Assembly: GCF_017357105.1 (NCBI RefSeq) | Contig: NZ_CP071596.1 | Coordinates: 2,480,001 to 2,544,000, forward strand | Length of the DNA stretch: 64,000 nt | DNA from: Natronosalvus caseinilyticus | GTDB taxonomy: Archaea; Halobacteriota; Halobacteria; Halobacteriales; Natrialbaceae | Reading direction: 5' to 3' | In this document: positions 1 to 7,848 of the stretch, piece after piece | Layout of the letters: every line of letters starts with the position of its first letter | How positions within the stretch are numbered: the stretch's first letter is position 1 | Position numbers and translations under genes: made by a program | Notes under the pieces: model-generated | What the model was told of the DNA's origin: nothing | The model's database searches: none | The model's input: only the letters and a program-made list of their open reading frames with translations

Positions 1-100
1 TGACCTGTCGACGGCGGTGCTGTCTGATCCTTTTGAGGCCCAGTGCGACCGACACAGGAAGGAGAAACAGTGGTGAGCGCGACTTGGTGACCGAAACCGA

Positions 101-108
101 TTTACCAG
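101..108 (+). promoter_or_regulatory. TATA-like box for the small membrane protein at 128
   Basis: An AT-rich ATTTACCA element lies about 25 bp before the ATG at 128, the spacing of an archaeal TATA box feeding a leaderless transcript. Weak match; inferred from position. Confidence 0.35.
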
Positions 109-127
109 TTAGTGTTGACGTAATTCC

Positions 128-346
128 ATGTCTTTCGTCCACAATCGGCGACGTATTCCTGCCCGGTACGGCATCGTCCTCGGAGCGATTGTATTGGGTA
201 GCTTCGCCTACGCGGTGATCACCGCGAAGATCCTCCTCTGGGTATGGGGGCTCTTCGCGGTGCTCTCCGTCGGGATCTCCGTGTTCGTGGTCTACCTCTT
301 CTACAGGCTGGTGCGTGCTGTCGAACGAATCGCCTCCGAACAGTGA
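128..346 (+). CDS. Small two-helix membrane protein, function unknown
   Basis: A 72-residue protein with a short basic N-terminus (HNRRRIPARY) and two hydrophobic segments, about residues 14-33 and 36-60, followed by a short amphipathic tail. This predicts two transmembrane helices with a positively charged cytoplasmic start. No catalytic motif is visible and I do not recognise a family. A TATA-like element sits 25 bp upstream. It stands alone; the next gene is on the opposite strand. Confidence 0.6.
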   Translation: MSFVHNRRRIPARYGIVLGAIVLGSFAYAVITAKILLWVWGLFAVLSVGISVFVVYLFYRLVRAVERIASEQ

Positions 347-464
347 TCGAGGATCAGTTCGCTCGAGTCACGGGTGTGCGGAAACGGTGGACTCCGCTCT
401 TCGTGCGATCCGGTTGGCGGGGGATTTCGAATAGCGAACGTTCAGAACGGATACACAGTGCCCG

Positions 465-689
465 TTACGGGTCGTGCGAGCAACTGTCGCCACACTCGCC
501 GGTACACCCACACGCTTTGTCACTGCAGTCGTCACAGCAACTCGCTCGTCGATAGACGGTGAACGCTACTGTGAGACCGACAACGCCGACTAGTACTCCG
601 GGCACCGATCCGAGAAAAGGAACGACGACGGCATCTTTTCCCAGCACGACGATGCTGTATCCTGCCAGAACCCCCGCGACAACCATCAC
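465..689 (-). CDS. Small Cys-rich-tailed membrane protein, probably 5' truncated by a frameshift
   Basis: As read from the GTG at 689 (ATG at 686), this 74-residue protein has two hydrophobic helices (about 2-20 and 23-45) and a C-terminal tail with seven cysteines (CCDDCSDKACGC, then further C), likely metal-binding. The same frame stays open upstream to a stop near 800 and encodes plausible protein (GSDEVGTAVYSVVRNLVTVH) but has no ATG, GTG or TTG there. The neighbouring frame starts with ATG at 796 and reads MAEEYHLHHMVFEM. A one-base indel near 755-790 would join the two into a protein of about 110 residues. Either a sequencing error or a real frameshift; family not recognised. Confidence 0.5.
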   Translation of the reverse strand: MMVVAGVLAGYSIVVLGKDAVVVPFLGSVPGVLVGVVGLTVAFTVYRRASCCDDCSDKACGCTGECGDSCSHDP

Positions 690-1048
690 GAAATTGTGTA
701 CGGTAACCAGGTTCCGAACGACCGAATAGACGGCGGTTCCGACTTCGTCGCTTCCATCTCGAATACCATGTGGTGCAAGTGATATTCCTCTGCCATACTA
801 TTTCGTATATGATTATCGCGGTTCCACAGTCGTCCCGGTGGACCTGGCGCGGCTCAATACCGTAATGAGCGGGCGTTGCACGATCAATCACCGAAAAAAG
901 GCGGCAACAGAATCAAGAAGGTACTCTTTCTCAGTTACTCTCGAGCCTCCGAATTCGCCTACGACGAACTTGCGCTGATCGCCCGTTCCCACCGCCCGGG
1001 TCGTCGGGGTCCAGAAGACCTATTGTCGAGGCATCGATCAATCGACGC
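690..1048. other. Gene-poor stretch
   Basis: The part from 690 to 796 holds the apparent lost 5' end of the minus-strand membrane protein. From 797 to 1048 I see no convincing gene: the open frames there are overlaps of the GC-rich acetyltransferase reading frames. One A-tract (T6 on the minus strand) lies at about 893-898. Confidence 0.5.
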
Positions 1049-1594
1049 ATGCCGGGTGCACGCATCACGAGCGGCGAACGGATCACGCTTCGTACGGTGG
1101 AGCGAGAGGACGTCCCGTTTCTCCAGCGGGCGTTCGCCAACCCCGAGATCAGGTATCCGATCGGCAACCCTCTCGGGAATCAGGAGCAAGTCGAGATTCC
1201 CACTGAAGACGACGACAGCGACCAGTTTCTCGTCTGCCTCGACGACGGGCGACCGGGCCAACCCGACGAGGACGACGTGGAGCGCCTCGGCGTCGTCTAC
1301 GTCGGCGACGCCCACTACCGACGACCGGAACTGGGCTACTGGCTCGCGCCGGCGTACCACGGTCAGGGGTACGGCTCCGAAGCCCTCTCGCTCGTCGTCG
1401 ACTACGTCTTTCGGGTCTACGATCACCCTGCCGTCGGTGCCGGCGTCTTCGACTTCAACGATGCCTCTCGAGGCCTGCTCGAGTCCCTCGGTTTCGAGGA
1501 GGAGGGACGGATCCGTCGTGATCGGTTCATCGACGGCGCGTATCGCGACACGATTCAGTACGGCCTCCTCCGCGAGGTATGGCGAGAGCGGTAG
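1049..1594 (+). CDS. GNAT-family N-acetyltransferase (RimJ/RimL-like)
   Basis: A 181-residue protein with the GNAT fold as seen in RimJ/RimL enzymes that acetylate protein N-termini or small amines with acetyl-CoA. It opens with GERITLRTVEREDVPFL, the usual first strand of this subgroup. The acetyl-CoA pyrophosphate loop is YHGQGYGSEAL (about residues 111-121), and the C-terminal FNDASRGLLESLGF motif is typical of motif B. The region 45-75 is an acidic insertion common in haloarchaea. Cytoplasmic; substrate cannot be told. Starts at the ATG at 1049; monocistronic. Confidence 0.85.
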   Translation: MPGARITSGERITLRTVEREDVPFLQRAFANPEIRYPIGNPLGNQEQVEIPTEDDDSDQFLVCLDDGRPGQPDEDDVERLGVVYVGDAHYRRPELGYWLAPAYHGQGYGSEALSLVVDYVFRVYDHPAVGAGVFDFNDASRGLLESLGFEEEGRIRRDRFIDGAYRDTIQYGLLREVWRER

Positions 1595-1713
1595 TTCGGC
1601 GTCGTCGATGAACAGTGCCGGGAACGGTCACCCCGGTCGACACGTCGGAATCGTGTTCCCTGTGAGCTGTGAACTTATACCACTCGAGGGCGTACACGAC
1701 TCCGGTGTTCCTA

Positions 1714-2301
1714 ATGGGCAAAGACATCCTCATGATCGTCGGCGACTTCGGCGAAGACCTCGAGATAATGGTCCCGTTCCAGGCACTGCAGATGGTCGGC
1801 CACGACGTCGATGCCGTGTGTCCGGACAAGGAAGCGGGCGAGACGGTCAAGACGGCGATTCACGACTTCCGCGGAGACCAGACGTACCTCGAGGAGCGCG
1901 GCCACGACTTCGAGTTGAACGCGACGATGGACGAGATCGATCCGGGCGACTACGACGCGCTGTGCGTCCCTGGCGGCCGCGCGCCGGAGTACCTCCGGAC
2001 CTACGAGGAGGTCATCGACGCCGTCCAGCACTTCTTCGAGGAAGACAAACCCGTGGCGACGCTCTGTCACGGCCCGCAGATTCTCGCGGCGGCGGACGTC
2101 CTGGAGGGCTACGAGATGACGTCGTACCCGGCGGTCCGCGCGGAGTGTGAGGCGGTTGGCTGTTCGTGGGTCGACGGCGTCGTCCGCGACGGCAACCTCG
2201 TCACCGGCCAGGCCTGGCCCGACCACGCCGAGTGGCTCGCGGCGTTCCTCGATCTGCTCGGAACGGACATTAGCCACGCCGAGGCCGCGACGGCCGACTG
2301 A
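1714..2301 (+). CDS. DJ-1/PfpI family protein (class I glutamine amidotransferase-like)
   Basis: A 195-residue DJ-1/PfpI-superfamily protein. The nucleophile elbow ATLCHGPQIL carries Cys118 followed by His119, as in PfpI-type proteins, and Glu15 (GDFGEDLE) is placed like the conserved acidic partner. The VPGGRAPE loop is also family-typical. Members act as deglycases, proteases or stress chaperones in the cytoplasm; the exact activity is inferred only. The start is placed at the ATG at 1714 (MGKDILMIVG), where homologous folds begin, rather than an upstream ATG at 1669. An AT-rich TTATAC element lies about 37 bp upstream. The 3' end faces the convergent CYTH gene. Confidence 0.85.
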   Translation: MGKDILMIVGDFGEDLEIMVPFQALQMVGHDVDAVCPDKEAGETVKTAIHDFRGDQTYLEERGHDFELNATMDEIDPGDYDALCVPGGRAPEYLRTYEEVIDAVQHFFEEDKPVATLCHGPQILAAADVLEGYEMTSYPAVRAECEAVGCSWVDGVVRDGNLVTGQAWPDHAEWLAAFLDLLGTDISHAEAATAD

Positions 2302-2343
2302 ATCGTCCGGTTTCGAAATCCCTTCTCCGCCCTGCTACCCCGC

Positions 2344-2934
2344 TCACCCCTCGAGCACGAGTTCCAGGTACGACGTTCGAAGCTGTGCCGCGGGATCGAG
2401 GTCGAGGCGCTCGAGGATGGCTGCCGCTCCCTCACGGAGTTCCTCGATCTCGGCTTCGGTCTCGGCGTCGGCCTCCACCTCGACGAACTCGCCGGCCCCC
2501 TCGACGGCGTCGAGCGTGACGGTGTACCCCTCGAGCGAGTAGCGCTCGCGGCGTTTTTCGACCGTCGCGACGGGCTCGAAGCCGAGTTTCGTGAGCGCAG
2601 CGTCCATCGTCTCGCCGTCGCCGACCGCGGTCTCGTGTTCGGCGCGGGTCTTCGAGTCGTCCTCGAGCAGTGGCCCTTTGTAGGTCACTCGAGTCTCGTG
2701 GTCGACGTCGTTCAGGGCGACGGCGGTGTCGGCGTCAGCGTCGGCGTCCGCGTCCATCGCCTCTCGTCGAATGCGCAGCGCCTCGTCGGACTCGGCGAAC
2801 GACCGGTGAGGGGCGTCGTAGTAGGTATCCGCCTGGACGACCGTCGCCTCGCGCGTCGCGCCGAGGGCCTCGAGACGCGCCCGGATCGCCTCGAGGGTCG
2901 CAGGAACCTCGACCTTGAGTTCGACTTCGTACAT
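2344..2934 (-). CDS. cyaB: CYTH-domain protein, class IV adenylate cyclase/thiamine-triphosphatase type
   Basis: A 196-residue CYTH (CyaB-thiamine triphosphatase) protein. The N-terminal signature ExExK is present as YEVELK (Glu3, Glu5, Lys7), followed by the acidic/basic strand pattern of a triphosphate tunnel (DTYYD, ALRIRRE, RVTYKGPLL, VEKRRERY, VTLDAVEGAGEFVEVE). Family members hydrolyse inorganic or organic triphosphates or make cAMP; archaeal CyaB proteins are named by homology and the in vivo reaction here is not proven. The start is the ATG at 2934 because the ExExK motif must lie at the N-terminus; the frame stays open far upstream but that is an antisense artefact. An acidic Asp-Ala run (about residues 71-80) is inserted. 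Divergent from the FKBP gene. Confidence 0.85.
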   Translation of the reverse strand: MYEVELKVEVPATLEAIRARLEALGATREATVVQADTYYDAPHRSFAESDEALRIRREAMDADADADADTAVALNDVDHETRVTYKGPLLEDDSKTRAEHETAVGDGETMDAALTKLGFEPVATVEKRRERYSLEGYTVTLDAVEGAGEFVEVEADAETEAEIEELREGAAAILERLDLDPAAQLRTSYLELVLEG

Positions 2935-3069
2935 ACGTCGATCGAGGGCCGGGGGCCATAGGAACGTGTCGTTCCGCGGCTGATGCTCGTTCTCGGCCAC
3001 GAACCCGGTGCTCGAGCGGGGAGGAACTGGAGACGAGCGGAAACCGAGCGCCCGAACGAAAACGTCGGT

Positions 3070-3077
3070 CTTAAATG
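3070..3077 (+). promoter_or_regulatory. TATA box of the FKBP gene
   Basis: CTTAAATG is centred about 27 bp before the ATG at 3100, fitting a leaderless haloarchaeal promoter. Confidence 0.5.
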
Positions 3078-3099
3078 CGGACGGCTGATGGTACCACGT

Positions 3100-4095
3100 A
3101 TGACCGAGGAAGAGGAGGCCGAGACATCGGCCGATGACGTCGAAACGGAAGCCGAAGACACCGAAGCCGAGGAGAGCGAGGCCGAGAACGGGTTCCAGCC
3201 CGGCGACTTCGTGAAGATTGCCTACACCGCCCGCACCGTCGAGGGCGACCAGCTCGTCGACACGACCGACGCCGAGGTCGCCGAGGAGGAGGGCGTCGAC
3301 GCCCAGGACCGAGAGTTCGCCCCGCGAACGATCGTCCTCGGAGAAGGCCACATCTTCGGCGCCGTCGAGGACGCCATCATCGGCAGCGAGGCCGGCGAGG
3401 AGGGCGAGGTCACCATCCCCGCCGAAGAGGCCTTCGGAGAGTACGACAACGACGCCCTCGAGACGATCAGCGCGGACAAGATCGACGAGGACGACCGCTA
3501 CCCCGGCGCGCACGTCCACGTCGACGGCCGCCACGGCTACATCAGCACCATCGTCGGCGGGCGCGCCCGCGTCGACTTCAATCACCCCCTCGCTGGTGAG
3601 GACGTCGTATACGAGTACGAGGTCGTTGAGGAAGTCGACGACCGCGAGGAGCAGGCCGCCGGTCTCTTCGGAATGTACCTCGAGACGGAGCCCGACCTCT
3701 GGATCGAAACCGACGAGGTCGAAGAGGAGGTTCCCGTCGAGCCTGACGACGATGACGAAGAAGACGAAGACGCCGAACCCGAGTTCGAGACCGAAGTCGT
3801 CGAGAAGGAGACCCTCTACGTCGAGTCCACGCCCCAGATGGCGATGAACCAGCAGTGGATGTTCCAGAAGCAACAGATCGCCCAGGACGTCATGGACAAG
3901 GTCGGCGTCGACCGCGTCATCGTCCAGGAAGTCATCGAGGGCATGGGTGGCATGATGGGCGGTATGGGTGGCATGATGGGCGGTATGGGCGGCGGTGGCG
4001 AAGCCGACCTCGAGGCGGCACTCGAGGACGCCGACGTCGACGCCGACGAAATCGTCGAGGAACTCGAAGCCGAAGTCGAAGCCAACGACGAGTAA
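3100..4095 (+). CDS. FKBP-type peptidyl-prolyl isomerase, SlyD-like, with acidic head and Gly-Met tail
   Basis: A 331-residue FKBP-type prolyl isomerase that should assist cytoplasmic protein folding. After an acidic lead of about 30 residues comes the FKBP core (GDFVKIAYTARTVEGDQLVD), the insert-in-flap chaperone domain (IPAEEAFGEYD, then HVDGRHGYISTIVGGRARVDFNHPLAG, the SlyD/long-FKBP signature), then an acidic linker and a C-terminal helical domain. Near residues 280-300 is a run of GMGGMM units encoded by a 21-bp repeat (3943-3984 plus a partial copy), resembling the Gly-Met tails of thermosomes. Start chosen at 3100 because a TATA box lies 27 bp upstream; an open frame from 2983 is non-acidic and unlikely. 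Longer than the usual 160-250 residues. Confidence 0.85.
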   Translation: MTEEEEAETSADDVETEAEDTEAEESEAENGFQPGDFVKIAYTARTVEGDQLVDTTDAEVAEEEGVDAQDREFAPRTIVLGEGHIFGAVEDAIIGSEAGEEGEVTIPAEEAFGEYDNDALETISADKIDEDDRYPGAHVHVDGRHGYISTIVGGRARVDFNHPLAGEDVVYEYEVVEEVDDREEQAAGLFGMYLETEPDLWIETDEVEEEVPVEPDDDDEEDEDAEPEFETEVVEKETLYVESTPQMAMNQQWMFQKQQIAQDVMDKVGVDRVIVQEVIEGMGGMMGGMGGMMGGMGGGGEADLEAALEDADVDADEIVEELEAEVEANDE

Positions 4096-4235
4096 GCCCA
4101 TCTTTTCCGATTCTTTCGCGTTCCCAACAGCGGTAGCTGTAGCTCGGCACTTCTCGAGGAGACGCATGCATCGGTCCGAAGAGACGTACTGATCGGCCGA
4201 TACTGTGATAGTCGTTCACTTTTTTGTAGACGACA

Positions 4236-5291
4236 ATGCGGCACATCCTCCCAGTACGTTCGGTAGCCGACGGCCAGCGCGTCGTGATGGCTCTCGGCGC
4301 CGCGTACGTCGCGTTGTCCGTCTTCCCCGTCGTTTTTCCTGGGAGCGACGAGCTCCCACGGGGCGCCCTCCTGATGGTCGTCGTCCTGACGGCTGGGCCA
4401 GGACTGGTTCTGCTCTATGGCGGCTATCGATTGCCACAATCGACCGTTCACGCGGCGCTCTACGGCCGGATCGCCGGCTGGTGTCTCGGCGGGATCGGGA
4501 TCATGGCCACGATAATCGCCATCTCGAGTCTCGTTAGCGGCCTGACGAGCGTCGTTCCGAACGTGCTAATCCTCACTGCACTGGGCGCCCTCGCCGGGTT
4601 CGGAATGGGCGTCTACGACGCTCAGGCTCGGACGCGAGCACGGGAGGCCGAGCAACGGAGCCAGGAACTCGCCTACCAGAACAATCGACTGGAGGGCTTC
4701 GCGGGCATGCTCGCCCACGAATTGCGGAACCCATTGACGATCGCGAAAGGCTACCACGAGCAGTCCCGTCCGCGGGACGAAGACGCCGCCAGACAGGTGG
4801 CACTCGCCCACGAGCGTATCGAGGAGATGATCGACATCCTCCTCGTCATCGTCCGTGAATCACCCGTCCACGTCGACGAGGAGCGGGTCGACCTCGCGGT
4901 CGTGGCCGAGCAGGCGTGGGACGCCACCGAGGAAACGGCGACGGCCACGCTCGTCCTCGACACCGACCGATCGATCCGCGGCGACGCGGTGCACCTGCAT
5001 CACCTCCTGGCGAACCTCTTTCAGAACAGCGTAGAGCACGCTCACGAGGGCGTGACCGTTCGCGTCGGCGACCTCGAGGACGGCTTCTTCGTCGAGGACG
5101 ACGGCCCCGGCATCCCGCCGGAGACACACAGCCAAGTCGTCGAACCGGGTTTTACGACGAGCTCGCGCGGGACCGGGCTCGGCCTGACGCTCGTCACGCA
5201 GCTAGCCGCGATCTACGACTGGGAGTGGGCGCTCGCTGAGAGTGGAGACGGCGGCGCGCGATTCGAGTTCACCGAGGTCGACCTCGCGTAA
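4236..5291 (+). CDS. Membrane-bound sensor histidine kinase
   Basis: A 351-residue histidine kinase. Four hydrophobic segments fill residues 1-125 (a small integral sensor domain without an extracellular loop of note), then a short coiled linker leads into the HisKA domain with the H-box MLAHELRNPL. The catalytic domain has the N-box (NLFQNSVEHA), G1 (DDGPGIP) and G2 (GTGLGLTL). It should autophosphorylate on the H-box histidine and pass phosphate to a partner receiver, but no response regulator gene lies beside it, as is common for haloarchaeal orphan kinases. Start at the ATG at 4236. Its stop codon begins a 22-bp tandem repeat array. Confidence 0.88.
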   Translation: MRHILPVRSVADGQRVVMALGAAYVALSVFPVVFPGSDELPRGALLMVVVLTAGPGLVLLYGGYRLPQSTVHAALYGRIAGWCLGGIGIMATIIAISSLVSGLTSVVPNVLILTALGALAGFGMGVYDAQARTRAREAEQRSQELAYQNNRLEGFAGMLAHELRNPLTIAKGYHEQSRPRDEDAARQVALAHERIEEMIDILLVIVRESPVHVDEERVDLAVVAEQAWDATEETATATLVLDTDRSIRGDAVHLHHLLANLFQNSVEHAHEGVTVRVGDLEDGFFVEDDGPGIPPETHSQVVEPGFTTSSRGTGLGLTLVTQLAAIYDWEWALAESGDGGARFEFTEVDLA

Positions 5292-5293
5292 TC

Positions 5294-5381
5294 CGTTCCT
5301 GAGACTCGCGTAGCCCGTTGCCGAGAGTTGAATCGCGCGTTGCCGAGACTCGAGCAGCCCGCTCTCGAGACCCGAACCGTC
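5294..5381. repeat. 22-bp degenerate tandem repeat, four copies
   Basis: Four head-to-tail units of 22 bp with the core CGTTGCCGAGA begin at 5294, 5316, 5338 and 5360; the last is the most diverged. The 3' end of the histidine kinase gene (ACCTCGCGTAATC) looks like the end of a preceding unit, so the array seems to grow out of the gene terminus. The same amino-acid-free pattern is seen at other gene ends in this window. Confidence 0.7.
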
Positions 5382-5398
5382 CGTAACAGCGCCCGTCG

Positions 5399-6025
5399 TC
5401 ACGCGATGTCCCGACTCGTGTCGATCTCGACCCGTTCGGAGAGCTGGAGTTTGATGATCTCCGGGGAGGCACCGCCACCGCGGAACTTCGGAATTGCCAG
5501 GTGGTTCTCGATCTCGGTTCCGTCGAGGGAGGTTCGTAAATCGAAGACCGCGTCGGCGACGTGCTCGGTGGTCGGCCGGTTGTCGGGCGGGTTGGGTCGC
5601 TTGAGACAGTGGAGGACGGCAATCGAGCCAGTCTCGAGCATGTGGGCCTTGAGGTCGTTGAGAAACTCGAGGTAGTCCTCGCCGTCGGCGCGCTCCAGGA
5701 CGTCCATCGTGTCGATGATGAGGTTCGCGCCGTCGGGCAGGGCGCTGATGAGGCGGGTTGCCTCCTCGAGGGGGTCGGAATCGGTGACCCGGCGAACGGT
5801 GGGACTGCCGACGCGGCTCATCGAGGATTCGATGGCGTGGCGGACGGTGTCGTCGGTTCGCTCCGTCGTCAGGTACAGGGTGCCGCGGGCGGCCGTCAGT
5901 TCGTACAGGAGCAGTTCCGACTGGCTGGCGGGACTCGCAGTGTAGGCGACGACACAACCCGGAGGCAATCCGCCGTCTAACTTCCGATCCAGCACGTCGA
6001 TACCCGTTTCCAGCCGACCAACCAT
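5399..6025 (-). CDS. RecA/KaiC-like (RAD55 family, HTR-like) protein with degenerate Walker A
   Basis: A 208-residue protein with the RecA-superfamily layout: an opening TGIDVLDRKLDGGLPPGCVV like KaiC/RadA, the P-loop position, a LYLTTER strand, and Walker B-like ANLIIDTMDVLE. At the Walker A site, where KaiC has GxxGxGKT, this protein has ASPASQSE, so the Gly-Lys-Thr that binds phosphate is missing. It therefore probably cannot hydrolyse ATP and may be a regulatory or sensor relative, as in the haloarchaeal proteins labelled HTR-like. Its promoter region is shared with the divergent dacZ. ATG at 6025. Confidence 0.75.
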   Translation of the reverse strand: MVGRLETGIDVLDRKLDGGLPPGCVVAYTASPASQSELLLYELTAARGTLYLTTERTDDTVRHAIESSMSRVGSPTVRRVTDSDPLEEATRLISALPDGANLIIDTMDVLERADGEDYLEFLNDLKAHMLETGSIAVLHCLKRPNPPDNRPTTEHVADAVFDLRTSLDGTEIENHLAIPKFRGGGASPEIIKLQLSERVEIDTSRDIA

Positions 6026-6175
6026 GCGATTGTGACCTCTTGTCCCAGCGCCCGCATAACTCTTTGGCCCGAATCGTCGTTCACTCGGGCGGTTCCGGGC
6101 GATTCTTCGCTACGGCGTTGTATTAGCTGCCACCCGAAGCCGAATAATCGGCGGACGCACGTCAGACGGCCCAAA

Positions 6176-6186
6176 ACGTTTATTCG
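6176..6186 (+). promoter_or_regulatory. TATA box of dacZ
   Basis: CGTTTATTCGG is centred about 30 bp before the dacZ ATG at 6211. Confidence 0.55.
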
Positions 6187-6210
6187 GCCGCGAACTGCTT
6201 GTAAGAGACA

Positions 6211-7023
6211 ATGGTCGAACTAGGCGACGTATTCGGGGATCTCTTTTCGGACGTCGATGCAGTCGCACTCTTTGCCCCCAGCGGGTCGTACTACGACCGC
6301 CTGGCGGCCGTCGACGACCTCGAGGTGATCGTCGTCGGGACCGAAAACACCGTCAACGCAGAGACGTTCGTCGAACTCCCCCTCGAGTTCCAGGACGTCT
6401 CCGAGCGGATCCGGTTCGGACTCGAAGGTGGTCTGGAACAGGGCATCATCGAGGACGGCGACGAACTGGCCTGCGCGACGAGCGTCTTCGGCGACGGCAT
6501 CGACACCGTCTCGCGGGTCCGGGCGAACATCGACAACCAGTCGGGTATCTACAACCTCTTCGCGAAATCGCGGGCCGACCCCGACGTCATCAAGGCCGTC
6601 CTCGAACTGGCAGTCGAACTCGGGAAGAAGGGCCAGAAGGGCAAACCCGTCGGCGCGCTGTTCATCGTCGGCGACGCCGGCAAAGTGATGAACAAGTCCC
6701 GGCCGCTCTCGTACAACCCCTTCGAGAAGTCCCACGTCCACGTCGGCGATCCGATCGTGAACGTCATGCTCAAGGAGTTCTCGCGGCTCGACGGCGCGTT
6801 CGTCATCTCGGACTCGGGCAAACTCGTCTCAGCGTACCGCTACCTCGAGCCCTCTGCGGAGGGCGTCGACATCCCGAAGGGACTGGGCGCCCGGCACATG
6901 GCCGGCGGGGCGATCACGCGAGATACGAACGCGATCGCGATCGTCCTTTCCGAGAGTGACGGGATGGTGCGCGCGTTCAAAGCCGGCGAGATTATTCTGG
7001 AGGTCGACCCGGAGGAGTACTGA
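6211..7023 (+). CDS. dacZ: Diadenylate cyclase (c-di-AMP synthase) DacZ
   Basis: A 270-residue protein with a C-terminal DisA_N-type diadenylate cyclase domain, which joins two ATP molecules into cyclic di-AMP. The DGA motif is in RLDGAFVISDSG and the second active-site motif in LGARHMAGGAIT (about residues 225-236); this is RH followed by M rather than the bacterial RHR. The N-terminal 100 residues form the archaeal DacZ-specific domain and replace the DNA-binding part of bacterial DisA. In Haloferax volcanii DacZ is the c-di-AMP synthase and its level is tightly controlled (known for the family). Here the stop codon is one base before the mscS start codon, so the two are surely cotranscribed, pointing to osmotic control. 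Confidence 0.92.
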   Translation: MVELGDVFGDLFSDVDAVALFAPSGSYYDRLAAVDDLEVIVVGTENTVNAETFVELPLEFQDVSERIRFGLEGGLEQGIIEDGDELACATSVFGDGIDTVSRVRANIDNQSGIYNLFAKSRADPDVIKAVLELAVELGKKGQKGKPVGALFIVGDAGKVMNKSRPLSYNPFEKSHVHVGDPIVNVMLKEFSRLDGAFVISDSGKLVSAYRYLEPSAEGVDIPKGLGARHMAGGAITRDTNAIAIVLSESDGMVRAFKAGEIILEVDPEEY

Positions 7024-7024
7024 C

Positions 7025-7789
7025 ATGGAGATACAGACGCTCGTCGACGAACCCGTCGTGATAGCGCTGGCCGTGCTGGTCCTCGGCCTCGTCGTCGGGT
7101 ACGTCGTCGGTCGACTGAACGAGGAACTCCTCCGGGCAGCCGAGGTTCCGGAAGCAGTCGAGGGAACGCCGTTCGAGCGAACCGCTCAGTCGCTCGGTAC
7201 CTCGACGGTCAAGATCGTCGCTCGACTCAGTTCCTGGTTCATCTACGGCATCGCGCTGTTGACGGCGATTCACATCGCTCAGCTCCTGCCGACGGAGGCA
7301 TTCTGGCAGACCATCTGGACGTTCGTTCCGCAGGTGTTCGTCGCGGTCCTCGTCGTCCTCGTCGGGTTCGTCGTTGCCGACAAGGCCGAACTGGCCGTCA
7401 GCGAGTACCTTCGGGGGGTCAAACTTCCCGAGGTCTCGATCATCCCCAGAGTCGTCAAGTACTCCGTCCTCTTCGTCGCCTTTCTCATCGCGCTCGCCCA
7501 GATCAACGTGGCGGTCCTGCCACTCTTGATCCTCCTGACCGTCTACACCACCGGCCTCGTCCTGATCGGCGCGTTTGCGTTCAAGGACTTCCTCGTCTCG
7601 AGTGCGGTCGGCATCTACCTGCTGCTCAACCAGCCCTACGGGATCGGCGATCGCGTCGAGATCGGCGACCATGCGGGGATCGTCCAGGAAGTGGACCTCT
7701 TCGTGACGAAGATCGAGTCGGACTCGAGGGAACACGTCATCCCGAATCGCGTGGTCTTCGAGGACGGGTTCGTCCGGATCCGGGACTGA
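7025..7789 (+). CDS. MscS-family small-conductance mechanosensitive channel
   Basis: A 254-residue membrane protein with about five hydrophobic helices (roughly residues 10-28, 60-85, 95-125, 145-165, 170-200). The last helix and beta domain carry the MscS core: GAFAFKDFLVSSAVGIYLL, then QPYGIGDRVEIGDHAGIV. It should open under hypo-osmotic stress and release solutes. It ends soon after the beta domain and lacks the large C-terminal cage of E. coli MscS. The ATG at 7025 follows the dacZ stop by one base, so it is the second gene of the operon; an in-frame start at 6956 lies inside dacZ and is rejected. Confidence 0.9.
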   Translation: MEIQTLVDEPVVIALAVLVLGLVVGYVVGRLNEELLRAAEVPEAVEGTPFERTAQSLGTSTVKIVARLSSWFIYGIALLTAIHIAQLLPTEAFWQTIWTFVPQVFVAVLVVLVGFVVADKAELAVSEYLRGVKLPEVSIIPRVVKYSVLFVAFLIALAQINVAVLPLLILLTVYTTGLVLIGAFAFKDFLVSSAVGIYLLLNQPYGIGDRVEIGDHAGIVQEVDLFVTKIESDSREHVIPNRVVFEDGFVRIRD

Positions 7790-7848
7790 CGGGGTTCGTT
7801 CGTACTGTCGATCTACTCTTACTCTGGCTCTCACTCCCGCTCTCCCTC

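Noticed and set aside
876..2150. Plus-strand open frame of 424 codons over the acetyltransferase and PfpI genes
   Set aside because: Arg/Ser-rich frame-shifted shadow of two recognisable proteins in another frame.
2983..3099. N-terminal extension of the FKBP gene from the ATG at 2983
   Set aside because: The added residues are basic and unlike the acidic head, and the TATA box at 3070-3077 fits the start at 3100.
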